Positions 1-9,548 are shown, counted from the first letter of the stretch. The stretch is DNA of 22,919 nt from Plakobranchus ocellatus (GCA_019648995.1 BLXT01007302.1:494447-517365), one strand, 5' to 3'. Notes: a model not told the origin generated them from the letters alone. Made by a program: numbers and translations.

Positions 1-1145
1 GTAGTTAGAGCATGTTTAGTACCACGAACAGAGAAATTCACCAGAGGGAGTATAGGAAGCTAATATATGTTTAGAAAACTAACACAGAAATTCCAGACAG
101 GTACAATAAGTAGTGAGTGCATATTTAGTTACATGTACAAAGAAGTTCGCCTGAGGTACAACAAGCAGTTAGTGCGTGTTTAGAACAACAAACAAAAGAA
201 GTCACCAGACGTTGCATGAATTGTGAGTGTATGTTTAAAAATACATGCATGAAAAGAAGAAATTCACCATAGATATGGCATAGAAAAATACTGCGTATAG
301 CTTTTGGTGGTACAGCGAACGAAAGAAATCTAACCGACTAACCTACGTAGTTACTGAATCTGGACAGTAACAGTTCAGGACACAAAAATGTATCCGAATA
401 AATTAGAGTAAATCATCCTATGTAGTAATGGTAGATAGAACAAAAAAATTCACCCGAGTAACATTTAAAGTGAATCACTTTAGGTACAAGGAACAAAGAA
501 ATTCACCCGAGTAACATTTAAGGTAAATCACTTTAGGGATACGGAACAAAGAAATTCACCCGAGTAACATTTAAAGTGAATCACGTTAGGGATACGGAAC
601 AAAGAAATTCACCCGGGTAACATTTAAAGTAAATCACTTTAGGTATACGGAAAAGAGAAATTCACCCGAGTAACATTTAAAGTAAATCAATTTAGGTGTA
701 CGGAACAAAGAAATTCACCTAAGTAACATTTAAAGTAAATCACTTTAGGTATACGGAACAAAGAAATTCACCCAAGTAACATTTAAAGTAAATCACTTTA
801 GGTATACGGAACAAAGAAATTCACCCGAGTAATCTACGGAGTGAATGAATCTAGGTAGTGACAGAGAAAAGAATGAAGATGTTCTACTAGTAGTCAATGG
901 TAGACCAAAATTAACAAAAATAATCACCTGACATATGGACTTTATGAGGTTACTACAAGAATGTAATGTATTTTTTAAAATGAACACAGAAATTGAACAT
1001 ACTTGTTTACAGTATGGTTTTACTGTAATTTTCTAATATCAATAAAACAAAAAAACAGAAACTCACTAGAAGTATAATATGCAATTACTATAAGTACAAC
1101 ACGTAGGATTATTATAATAAAGAAAGATGATATTCATCAAACTTA
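1..1145. repeat. Degenerate minisatellite array, unit about 53-72 bp
   Basis: The motif GAAATTCACC and decayed versions of it recur at anchors near 36, 90, 145, 200, 262, 328, 388 and 448, then every 53 bp to 819, then near 870, 923, 992, 1060 and 1132. A second shared block, of the type GTTTAG or CTTTAGG, sits between the anchors. Unit length is constant only in the middle and drifts to 60-72 bp at both ends. The array reaches the window edge, so its true start is not visible. No coding content is supported. Confidence 0.8.
443..838. repeat. Homogenised 53-bp tandem core
   Basis: Eight anchors of ATTCACCC or ATTCACCT lie at 448, 501, 554, 607, 660, 713, 766 and 819, an exact 53-bp period. 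The unit reads ATTCACCCGAGTAACATTTA followed by AAGTRAATCACTTTAGG and then TATACGGAACAAAGAA. Copies differ by only a few bases, which suggests recent expansion or conversion inside the older, more diverged array. Confidence 0.93.
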
Positions 1146-2095
1146 ACTGTATGGAATATCAACAAATTTTTATGTGCTTTTTACATCTTTATAATCAATT
1201 ACGTTTGATTCTTTGTAAAAAATAATGCCCGGCTTGAGCTTAAAATTTACAGGCAGTGATTGCCCATGATAAAGTATACCTAGTAAAACAATAAAATAAT
1301 AAAATGTATCTCGCGATAGGAGAGCTTCTGCCTTACGCCAGGTGAAATGCAATCTATGTGGTATTAACGAGGGGCAATCGCGGGTTTACATGGGAGTATG
1401 CCAGAAAGAACGGGAAGAGAATTAGAATCTTATCACGGAAGACAGCTGTTGAAATAAATCCAGCAGCATAAGTATTGGTAGTTACTTCCCTTAATTTCCC
1501 AGTTTTACCTGTATTTTGTAGCTGCCGGTGATATTTTTTTCAAACGTTTTTCCCCAAGCAATAAAACATGCCTACCACGTTCAGGAGGGTTCAATTTCGA
1601 TGTATTATACTACTCTTTATTTTGTTGGCACAGTGCTAGACTTGATTGTCTTTTGTTTGCATAAACCACCCAGAATCTTACATTTACTCTGTTTATCAGT
1701 CTAGATATAGCAACATTAGTTTTGGATTTTGAGAGAGACATTTCCAATGTCCCCATTAAAACAAAGCCTAGATAGCAACGGAAATTATTTCAAGGCTTAT
1801 TTTTGAATTGGTAAGGAACAAAAATAATCTTTTATCATACATTTAATTAATAAAATGCATACACAAGAACGATCAATCATGTCAAAATCACTTTCTCAGA
1901 AAAGCATTGACAATTCTGTTTTAGTCTCTTTAATCAACCCTCTCTTTCATGAAAATTTGAAATAAAATTCTTAGAGACTAAAAATCTTCGACAAAGAAAT
2001 TCTGATATTTTTCTCTCGCAACTAATGTGAATGTAATATTGGAGACACAAGAAATCTCAATTTAGAAATGCGTTATGCAAAAAATGAAGAAGTCC
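1146..2095. other. No gene seen; AT-rich intergenic DNA
   Basis: I see only short chance reading frames, no convincing splice-linked coding, no tandem structure and no RNA gene. Confidence 0.6.
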
Positions 2096-2269
2096 GGGGT
2101 TTGCATCCCAGTTTTGACTATTTGGGCTCTCTGACATGTTAGATGCAGTGATTATAGCAGTCGCAAACCATGCAGAGGTCAAGGGGTTTGCATCTCACTT
2201 TTGTCAGTTAGTTTTTTCTGAAATAATAGTCGCTGTGATTGTGGAGGTTCTTTTGGCAGTACATTCGAG
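2096..2269. repeat. Two diverged copies of an ~87-bp direct repeat
   Basis: GGGGTTTGCATC occurs at 2096 and again at 2183. Each is followed by a similar CCAGTTTTGACT or TCACTTTTGTCA stretch and later by an AGTCGC element. This is an old tandem duplication immediately upstream of the 51-bp array. Confidence 0.5.
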
Positions 2270-2289
2270 CAGACAATCTGGACGCAGTA

Positions 2290-2598
2290 GAAACAGACAA
2301 TGGCACTGTATTTTCTCTGTACTCAGGTCAACAGTTCAATGAAACAGATAATGGCACTGTATTTTCTCTGTACTCAGGTCAACAGTTCAATGAAACAGAT
2401 AATGGCACTGTATTTTCTCTGTACTCAGCTCAACAGTTCAATGAAACAGACAATGGCACTGTACTTTCTCTGTACTCAGGTCAACAGTTCAATGAAACAG
2501 ACAATGGCACTGTATTTTCTCTGTACTCAGGTCAACAGTTCAATGAAACAGATAACGGCACTGTATTTTCTCTGTACTCAGGTCAACAGTTCAATGAT
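2290..2598. repeat. 51-bp minisatellite, six copies
   Basis: GAAACAGAYAAYGGCACTGT starts at 2290, 2341, 2392, 2443, 2494 and 2545, each followed by AYTTTCTCTGTACTCAGSTC and AACAGTTCAAT. The period is exactly 51 bp and copies differ at only four or five positions. Because 51 is a multiple of three, two forward frames stay open. One would encode six copies of the 17-residue unit ETDNGTVFSLYSGQQFN. I see no signal peptide, good start context or clear splice sites that would make this coding, so I call it a noncoding minisatellite with an open frame. Confidence 0.93.
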
Positions 2599-2709
2599 GA
2601 AAACTGAACAGGGTGCATTAGTTTTCTCATGGATTTATCCCAGGCACTGTTGATGATACTGGGAAGTTTTTAACCGTACGTCAAGCGAAAATTCCACCGA
2701 GAAAATTCC

Positions 2710-2892
2710 ACCTTGAAAAGCGTAACCTTTGTCCAGGGATCAATTGCGCATGTCTAGCAGGAGACCAAAGTGCCTAAGTAACGTTTCATTGGCTCGCGGT
2801 TGTAAACTGAGGTTTAGAGACCAACGATCGAGGGTTTCGCCTTCTTAAAGGCGAGTTACGTTATGCTAAAACACCTCACTCACTCACTCAAT
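2710..2892. repeat. Possible short retroposon ending in a (CTCA)4 tail
   Basis: A non-AT-rich stretch ends in GTTACGTTATGCTAAAACAC followed by CTCACTCACTCACTCA at 2875-2890. An abrupt simple-repeat tail after a unique-looking body is typical of SINE or LINE 3' ends. I could not define convincing Pol III boxes or target-site duplications, so the class is open. The same tetranucleotide forms the large array at 10.8-11.3 kb. Confidence 0.3.
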
Positions 2893-5040
2893 GCCACATC
2901 GCTTCAAGGTTTTCCGTCTGAAAGGATTCGATGTTTCTCTGTATCTTTTGTTGTTAACTCTCGCCATTGTTGTCTGATCTGTAAGGATAAGATGATCTTT
3001 TCCAGCTCGTCAACTGGATACAGCCAAAGAGGATGGTCAGTACGGGCGAGATCACTGTCCAGCATTATTGGATGCATTGATTTTGGTCATCCTCGGTTTT
3101 TGACACTCACTATAATGATTATTTTCATTGAGGCACATGTCTGGAACAAGTTGATCCTTCATGGGACTTAAAGAGAAGGTAATGTATTGAAGATGACGAG
3201 ACTCCCGTCATACTGTCTATCACGAAATCATTCAGACCAGAATGTTTTAGCGACAAGTGATGAGCTGCCACGCCTCTCGGAAGAAAAAAAAAATTACAAA
3301 TCAGTTACACGACGATTTTTGCCCGGATCGTTTCATTCGGATTTTGTAAAACCGTAGTGAGAAAAGTGAGATGAAAAATGCTTTGCCATTTAATTTACCG
3401 ATTGTTTTTGACCCAAAAGAATTTTTTAACATCACACTAATGTCCAGTCCATTGTCCAATACTGTTCAATAGAAAAGAGCCATCTCAGTATTTCAAGAGA
3501 GATTTATCTCATTGTTGACCCAGTTTCACTGTAATTACAGTTACAATATGAAACTCTCCTTGTGAGTAATTAAGAGTCCCTAAGATCAAATAGCTGCAGC
3601 ATCGTGATTCACTCTGGCTGTCCGTAAAGCATCAATCTCTAAATATGTAATATATGAAGAAACTAATCAACTTCTTGGCAATCCAGGTCGTGACCTAAGT
3701 TTGTATGACAAGCTCCTTTTGCAAAGTAGTTTCTATTCTCTGTATGATGAAATGGAAATATTTGAACTGCATATAATAATTTTTTAAAATGGTTTGCGTA
3801 TTTTTTAATCGTATTTTTTCTTCCATGGGCTTTTTCTCAATTCGTCTGCTTTTTGACGATACTCTAATGTTTTTATTCCTATTCATTGGCTGACATTTTC
3901 CAGGGAAATTTTCCGAAATTTAAATCTGTTATCTGTGACATTTCCTTACACCTAATAGTTCACTTTTTTGTTTTGATCTATAACATTTTTAAAAGCTGAT
4001 ACGTATGAACTGTCCTCAAACACCACCCTCTCATATTTCATTTCTCATGCTATTTCTTAGACCAGTATGCCATCCTTGAAGATTTCAAGAGTTTATGCTT
4101 TCATTCCAGTCGCATTTTGCAACCAGGTCGATAGTCGCTGTGTATATTTTGATCAATTAACCCGAATTTATAATATACTGGGCTATACATTGTTTTTACC
4201 TTGCCTTTGAAACTAGACGAGAAGAGATAGACAAAAAGAAATCTCATTTAAATGCCTTGCATACGAAATAAATAAGAACCAAACTTCACTGAAAAAGACT
4301 CTGATTACAACTACAAAGCTCTTTAGAGCATTTGGTAGCAGAAATTAGAGACAAACTAAAATGAATAGCCAATGTCTGGTTCTGGCCAGAAACGTCAAGA
4401 GAGACCAAGAAAACGCAAACCATCTTTTGATATCCTTAATTCTGTTTCTCTGCATTGTAATCTGGTTGACAAAGCAGGTACTCTCGCAGCTTTCAAAAGG
4501 TTGAAGGTCATTCGGTTGATGAAATGGAGACTCCAGCAATTTGTAAAAGTTTGTGTTTGATCGATAGTAAAGTTGAGACTCAGACAGCTTACTATGGCTA
4601 GTCTGGTTGATAATGTTTTTAAGTCACTGAAAAAGCATTAGAGTTAGGCAACATTTGCACTGCTTTAAGTGCAAAACAAGAGACGCCAGAATCGAATAAT
4701 AAATCTTAACATCTGACGTACCACTTTAACACAAAACCTCGCCGCCTACGGCCTGAAAAAAGAGTTTTAAAGAAAATAACATAATAAAACTGTCTTGGGG
4801 AAACGACAATTCGGAATCCGAACGTTTGAAGAGTGTGTTCAAAATCATGATTTATATGTTTTCGTAAATTACTTTGTACTTACAATCACAATGACAGTTG
4901 TGTTTTCTCTATTAAGTTAATCGAAGTTTCTGGTTTACTGTTGATGACCGTAGTGAGTCCAAATTAATTTAATGAAAATGCTTTAAAAAATGTAAAAATT
5001 TTGTTCGCAAATTTCATTCGTATTTAAGCGCGTTGGATGA
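2893..5040. other. No gene seen
   Basis: The region holds AT-rich DNA with scattered reading frames of about 60-100 codons. These have no protein-like composition and no splice context. There are poly-A and poly-T runs but no tandem arrays I could define. Confidence 0.55.
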
Positions 5041-5090
5041 AGATTGCAAACCTCTAGAAGTTTCTACATACTACAGGCTTACCTTATATG

Positions 5091-5378
5091 TCTATAGTAT
5101 CTAACTTGATGCTACATCGACGTATATGCTTCACATTATAATCTGAGGTATTCAATTTCATGGGTCATAGAGCGATGTGTGTTGCACTGTAATCTACAGC
5201 GTGAAATTCAATAGGTCATGGAGAAAATAAGCATATATAACCATTTACCATGTCCAGTATGATACAGCAACGAGAGACCTCTTGTGTCTAACGATTTGCA
5301 ATGTGGACTTTATACGTCACAGAAGGGCTTTTCTTGTATGAGAATCTACAATGTAGAATTTCGTGCATAAAAGAGAGA
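5091..5378. repeat. Strongly decayed 51-bp tandem array, five to six copies
   Basis: Blocks of the type TCTACARYGTGRAATTC...GGTCATRGAG recur at about 5091, 5142, 5193, 5244, 5295 and 5345, a spacing of 50-51 bp. The clearest pair is AATCTGAGG...GGTCATAGAG against AATCTACAG...GGTCATGGAG. By eye other copies match at roughly half to two thirds of positions. It is an older array than the one at 2290-2598, with no visible sequence kinship apart from the equal period. Confidence 0.55.
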
Positions 5379-5864
5379 TAATTAAGTTTACATGCCTAAC
5401 TTGATGCATTAGGGAGAAATCTGTCTGTCCGAGTTATGTGTCATGTCCTATTTGTTTCTTGACTGACAGCCTTATCTTTCTTAATAACCTTCAATATCCA
5501 ACCAGATGCCTCACAATAATATATAGTGCCGAAATTGATGTGCCAAGAAATGTCTGTCTTACATGACCACCAACAATATCAAAATGTATGAATCATCAAG
5601 ACCTAGCTTATATAACAATCCATGATTTCTTACTTGATGTGTCACAGGGAACCGACTCAAAGCTTACGGTTCAAATCCCGGCAAATGCTGTGCCTTTTCA
5701 TGGAATATTGTTTCTAAACTTCCAAATAAAAGCAACTCTACCGTTTCAAAAAATGATTTGGAATGTTTCTTGGAACAAATCGTCTGTTAAGTCACTCAAA
5801 CAAAAAGTGTAACATTACATTTTTTCAACAATCACAATATATTTTCTACGATTTCTGTCCCCAG
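5379..5864. other. Intergenic or 5' intron of the secreted-peptide gene
   Basis: The segment ends in a pyrimidine-rich stretch and CCCCAG at 5859-5864, a good 3' splice site just upstream of the signal-peptide ATG. An untranslated first exon therefore probably lies further upstream, but I cannot place it or its promoter. Confidence 0.45.
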
Positions 5865-5871
5865 AGCCACA

Positions 5872-5929
5872 ATGCATAAGATTTGCCTCATCTCTCTCCT
5901 GCTTGCTGCAGTTGTCGCCATGACTTCAG
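5872..5929 (+). CDS. Exon 1: signal peptide
   Basis: The exon starts after the acceptor CCCCAG at 5859-5864 and reads through the ATG at 5872. It ends at a G before the donor GTAAAT at 5930, leaving phase 1. If the donor is ignored, the frame stops four codons later (GGT AAA TCT TAA), which supports the splice. The ATG has A at -1 and a purine-poor but acceptable context. Confidence 0.68.
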
Positions 5930-6570
5930 GTAAATCTTAATCCCTGACTTGGGATGAATTGAGCAATCTAAGATTTAAACAAATGATGCTAAATAATTGG
6001 GCCTCGAAAGACAGGCTGGGAAAAAAATCAAATATGTATTTAAAAAATCCCGCAAATCAATAGATAAAAGTTTCAGGGCAATGGGGATTAACCAGGCACA
6101 AATCAATGTCTTGAGAGTCTTTGAAAAATTGGCATTGAATTGATAAGTTAGTAACATCTTTAATGTTTCATTAATAAAGTGAGAAATGGAATATACTAGT
6201 GTAAAGTTACAAGCCTGGTTATGATGCTCAAAGCTGAATATGTGTAAGAAATGTGACCCGTGCTGGATCTACTCTGCCTGCCTCAGTATTACATTATGAC
6301 TTATTTTTTAAAATCAAACAGTTGATGAAAACAAACCAATTAGATGCTTGAATAAATAAATTCATAATTTTTAACTTACGTATCCTTTAGTCTAGTGAAT
6401 AAATAGTTAACTTTAAACTTACCCATCCCTTAGTCTAAATGATCGCTGGGGCATCAACGATGGTAGGGCAATCACTTTTCTCCATTATTCTCTATTTTCT
6501 GCTACTGCATCCTACTTTAAACCTGTATATTCTCTTATATTATCCTCCCATCCCTTTTTCCTTCCTTGCC

Positions 6571-6611
<41 letters not shown>

Positions 6612-6676
6612 TATCTCTGTGAGTGTAAAGTGCCGTGTAAGATCATCTTTTTAAAACGCATCTCTCTCTCTCTCTA

Positions 6677-6709
<33 letters not shown>

Positions 6710-9548
6710 TTCTTTCTTTTTCTTTCTCTCTCTCTCTATATATATATATCTCTGTGAGTGTAAAGTGCCGTGTAAAATCGTCTTTGCAAAACGCAAGCTA
6801 ATAAATTGTACTTATTTGTCGCACACTTAAGATTATTCAAAATAATAAATTTGAATCTGTCAACTTTTCATATCTTTCAATGTATGAACTATTTATTTAA
6901 ATCATTCAATCTACCCTTATATTTCTTATACGTTTAAAAATTAATTCGTTACAAAAAAAAAAAGATATTCTAAAATAACCCAACTTATATAGCAAAGAAA
7001 GGATATATATATTTTTGGATTTTGTTTAATTTTTACAGTATACAGACAATTGACATTGTTTACATGTTACACATTTCCAGACAATTAGTTTTATCTTTCT
7101 TGCACAATCTCTTTCGCAGGTCAAAAGATCAGGCTGTTCCGCCCAGGTAAACTTTAGAGCAGTGAAGTATGCCGTCTCTTATCGCTTTATTCCCTCATAC
7201 AGCTTTAACATATCATAACTAAGTTGTTTTTCTACTTGTCCTTATGTAGCTTTTCCGGCCTATAACACCATGTTTATGTTGCTTGTTGTCTTAGTCGTGA
7301 GCTTACGCTCTAATAGGACACATTCACTCGTTAATCGAAAGATCTATGATGACGACATCGTTCAAGGTTACAACGAATTTACCCCCACGAGCCTTGTAGA
7401 CAGTTTCAGCTTCATGTTAAATATAGAGAATGGATGCGGAGTGGAACAAGTCTATTCGTGATTTTAGCTTAAACTTTAATCATAATGATTAGATTCAGCA
7501 ACCCTGAACATAAATGTAAGAGTCTGTGGTAACTATGTAACTATGTCTGTATTTGTTTTGGATGGAGTTTCATAAAGGCTAAAACAAACTGTTAGTGCGA
7601 TGATATTCGTAAATATCGAATTCTTAGCATGTATAAATATTTCTGGTAACCATACTCGCTGTTGCCCACACCAGGTTCCCGCGCCCGCACTGTTCCCTTC
7701 GCACACGCACAGCTCAACTCGTTCCAGTACCCGATGGCGGCCATGGACGGGTTCGATTACAACTACATTAACCCGCTACCGATGTTCAACTACCCGATGC
7801 GCTCACGGATGCCTCTCAGGGGCGGATTCGGTAAGCGAAGCAGTTGGGCTTGAATTGGGCTCTGGATCAGGACTAGGGAAACTAAGAATCGGGAAAAACC
7901 TGTTGGGTTAGCGGGTGAAAGCATAGATAATACAATTAAATACTTTATCCTAGGAGTTTTAAAACCATTTTGCTGACTTGTGTTCATTTACTGTACTATA
8001 TCCCTTACTTTAAAGCGGTTTTATATAATGCGATATATATTTTTTTGTGCCTTCAGATCATCATTTATAGCATAAATCCTATTAACGAATAAGAGAGATG
8101 CCAACTTTTAGCGCTCTAGTCCTTTAATATTGTTTACAAATTTTCAACTCGCATTACGTTTAAAGTTGAAGGGACGTAACTCCCTTGCGTCCTCTGTCTA
8201 AAAGAAAAGAAACTAATCTTTAGTTTATTCAAGGATCTTTGGTGAGAGTATGCCAGGTCAAAGTTTAGATCGGGGTTTTGCTTAGGTTGAGGAACAAGGG
8301 GAAAAAGTATTTTTTTTAACGAAAGTCTTACCTACATCATTTTTTATAATCTATTAGTGGGTGTGCGTATAGCCAGTCCACAACAGGCTTTCAGGCCCTC
8401 CGTCAGGCCAGGGCGCCGGTGGCTGGGCTCGAGCCCGCGACAGATGGATCCCTGCAGATATCAGGGCGGTCTCGCAGGCCACTGCGCCACCGACGCCCCC
8501 CCCCCCCCATTTTTTGACCTATCATAATCCAGCCCAACGGTCAATTTAGATTTGGATTATGTCAACGCCTAAGCTGCCCAGTGGCCGCTGCTAAATAGAT
8601 AACATTCTGGTCTACATTATACCAGTTACATACTTACCTTTCATCTTCTCACCACATCGCATGGACCAGTCTTTAAATTTGAATCGAGATATAAATCCTG
8701 ACATAAAATAAGATCTTGTAGCCTATATGCAAGATTAAAAATTAAATTTTGAGCTCTAAGAGGGATCGTTACAATATCTAGTAGAAGATGGAAAAATCGG
8801 AATCTACATGCAGTTATAGCGCCTGACATTTCTTGCTTGGTAACTTTCAGGGCGGAGAATACCTGACGGTGAATACAGAACGGCGCATGGGATTGCAACA
8901 GTGGACGGAAGTGACGTAAGCATGGACAGCCATTGGTAGACACACCTTCTAGTCACGTGAGCTCCAGCGTGCCAGGTCAACATACAAAACCCTCCAAAAG
9001 TGAGAGACGCTGATGCTCACGGTGGCAAAGTAAAAAATAATGGAGGGTTTAGACTACTCACACAGCTTGTTCGTTCAGAAACATCATGATGAGTTGAAAA
9101 AATACGTGAGGGGAAAAAACAACCGTGTCATCGTTTGCCAATTTACTGCAGGAGAGCTAAACCTGGGTGGCAGCTTACGTCTGCTTGTCTCGATTATTAT
9201 TCTTACAATCTCGATCTTTTATTTGCATCATTTCGTTCCCTCACGAAATATGATTCAGTTTTTCAGTAAACCTTTTTTTTTGTGTGTGACTAGCCTTTGT
9301 AAAGATTCAGTATCAATGCTTGTGTTTATTGTTATCTTATTTTTTTTCTTTTCCATACACACTTATGGTATTTCTTCACATCTTAAAAAAAAAGTTGTGC
9401 ATTCAATGGCTGGGAAAGAAATCTTTCGTATTTTCTGGATTGAAACTTTTTTTATTTTCTTGACAAAAAAAAAAAATTCAACAACCGAATCACAATATTC
9501 TTTCGTCTATCTCTTCTCTTGCAGCGCCTCGGACATTCATTACTTTAA
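5872..9548 (+). CDS. Predicted secreted, possibly amidated peptide precursor (5 coding exons, 109 aa)
   Basis: I assembled this gene from splice signals and frame: 5872-5929, 7120-7146, 7675-7830, 8851-8915 and 9525-9548. The first three introns are all phase 1, the last is phase 0, and all borders are GT/AG. The product begins with a basic-then-hydrophobic signal peptide (MHKICLISLLLAAVVAM, cleavage near residue 16 or 20). A QKIRLFRPG segment follows, then a body with SR and RAR sites and an aromatic, Met, Pro and Asn rich stretch at about residues 43-70. Next come RSR at 71-73, MPLRGGF at 74-80, and Gly81-Arg82-Arg83. Gly followed by a dibasic pair is the usual signal for prohormone-convertase cleavage and C-terminal amidation, so MPLRGGF-amide or a longer form is a possible product. 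The predicted mature part contains no cysteine. I do not recognise the family. A secreted non-neural protein such as a matrix, reproductive or antimicrobial protein is equally open. The exon chain is well supported; the function is inference. Confidence 0.6.
6475..6800 (+). repeat. Dispersed pyrimidine-rich repeat, copy A, with internal duplication
   Basis: This stretch of intron 1 contains ACTTTAAACCTGT at 6514, a long pyrimidine run and then GTAAAGTGCCGTGTAAGATC. The final block ATCTCTGTGAGTGTAAAGTG occurs at 6613 and again at 6748, about 135 bp apart, with the CT microsatellite between. A related copy lies at 11812-11975. The ends are not defined and I cannot assign a named family. Confidence 0.5.
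6568..6748. repeat. CT/TTTC microsatellite blocks and short TA run
   Basis: There are CT-dinucleotide runs at about 6576-6610 and 6661-6738, interrupted by TTTC variants, and a TATATATATA run at 6737-6747. The two blocks flank the duplicated GTGAGTGTAAAGTGCC segment. Forward reading frames here encode only Ser/Leu/Phe low complexity and are not genes. Confidence 0.85.
7120..7146 (+). CDS. Exon 2: 27-nt microexon (QKIRLFRPG)
   Basis: It is preceded by TTTCTTGCACAATCTCTTT and CGCAG, a strong pyrimidine tract and acceptor, and followed by the donor GTAAAC. It is 27 nt long, in phase 1 on both sides, so inclusion or skipping keeps the frame. It encodes what would be the N-terminus of the processed protein if the signal peptide is cut after Gly20; Gln21 could then form pyroglutamate. 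Confidence 0.6.
7675..7830 (+). CDS. Exon 3: main body of the precursor
   Basis: The acceptor is CACACCAG at 7667-7674 and the donor GTAAGC is at 7831. The 156-nt exon is GC-richer than the surrounding introns, a good sign of coding. It encodes residues 30-80, including NSFQYPMAAMDGFDYNY, INPLPMFNYPMRSR and MPLRGGF. Reading on past the donor would give GKRSSWA and a stop at 7851-7853, so an intron-retaining transcript would also end in Gly plus a dibasic pair. Confidence 0.68.
8360..8509 (-). mobile_element. tRNA-derived SINE remnant
   Basis: Read on the minus strand, 8494 to 8415 gives an 80-nt tRNA-like head. GTCGGTG at the 5' end pairs with CACCGGC at the 3' end with one wobble. There is a box A match TGGCGCAGTGG and a perfect anticodon-like stem CCCTG/CAGGG around a 7-base loop ATATCTG. 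The box-B-like T arm is GGGCTCGAGCCC. The D arm fits poorly, so it is not a convincing functional tRNA. A GC-rich body continues to about 8360. A 13-base poly-G run lies directly upstream of the head. The insertion sits in intron 3 of the secreted-peptide gene, antisense to it. Confidence 0.65.
8851..8915 (+). CDS. Exon 4: Gly-Arg-Arg site and C-terminal propeptide
   Basis: The acceptor TAACTTTCAG ends at 8850. With the phase-1 G carried over, the exon reads GRRIPDGEYRTAH then GIATVDGSD, and stops at the donor GTAAGC at 8916 in phase 0. If that donor is not used the frame continues VSMDSHW to a TAG at 8937-8939. Both endings give exactly 109 residues. I prefer the spliced version because of the strong acceptor at 9524. 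Confidence 0.55.
9525..9548 (+). CDS. Exon 5: short C-terminal coding exon with 3'UTR
   Basis: The acceptor region TTTCGTCTATCTCTTCTCTT followed by GCAG (ending 9524) is the strongest pyrimidine tract in the locus. In phase 0 the exon reads RLGHSLL and then TAA. The 3'UTR would run to one of two AATAAA signals, at 9669 or 9776. The short coding part makes this exon less certain than exons 1-3. Confidence 0.45.
   Translation, partial: RLGHSLL

Noticed and set aside
443-838. Regularly spaced repeats that could suggest a CRISPR array
   Set aside because: The whole 53-bp unit repeats, without unique spacers between conserved repeats, and the context is an animal genome. It is a minisatellite.
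2863-3171. 102-codon forward ORF
   Set aside because: It starts in the (CTCA) tail of a likely retroposon and has no protein-like pattern or splice context.
5588-5812. 74-codon ORF, and a tRNA box-B-like GGTTCAAATCC at about 5669
   Set aside because: The T stem around the box does not pair and no box A lies at the right distance. The ORF lacks a signal peptide or homology I can see and sits just before the exon 1 acceptor.
6439-6830. Ser/Leu/Phe-rich ORFs
   Set aside because: They follow the CT microsatellite and the duplicated repeat in intron 1, with no coding signal.
8415-8494. A functional tRNA gene on the minus strand
   Set aside because: The D arm does not fold normally, the anticodon-loop reading ATC is not the usual Asp isoacceptor, and a GC-rich SINE body continues beyond the head. 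It is better read as a SINE.
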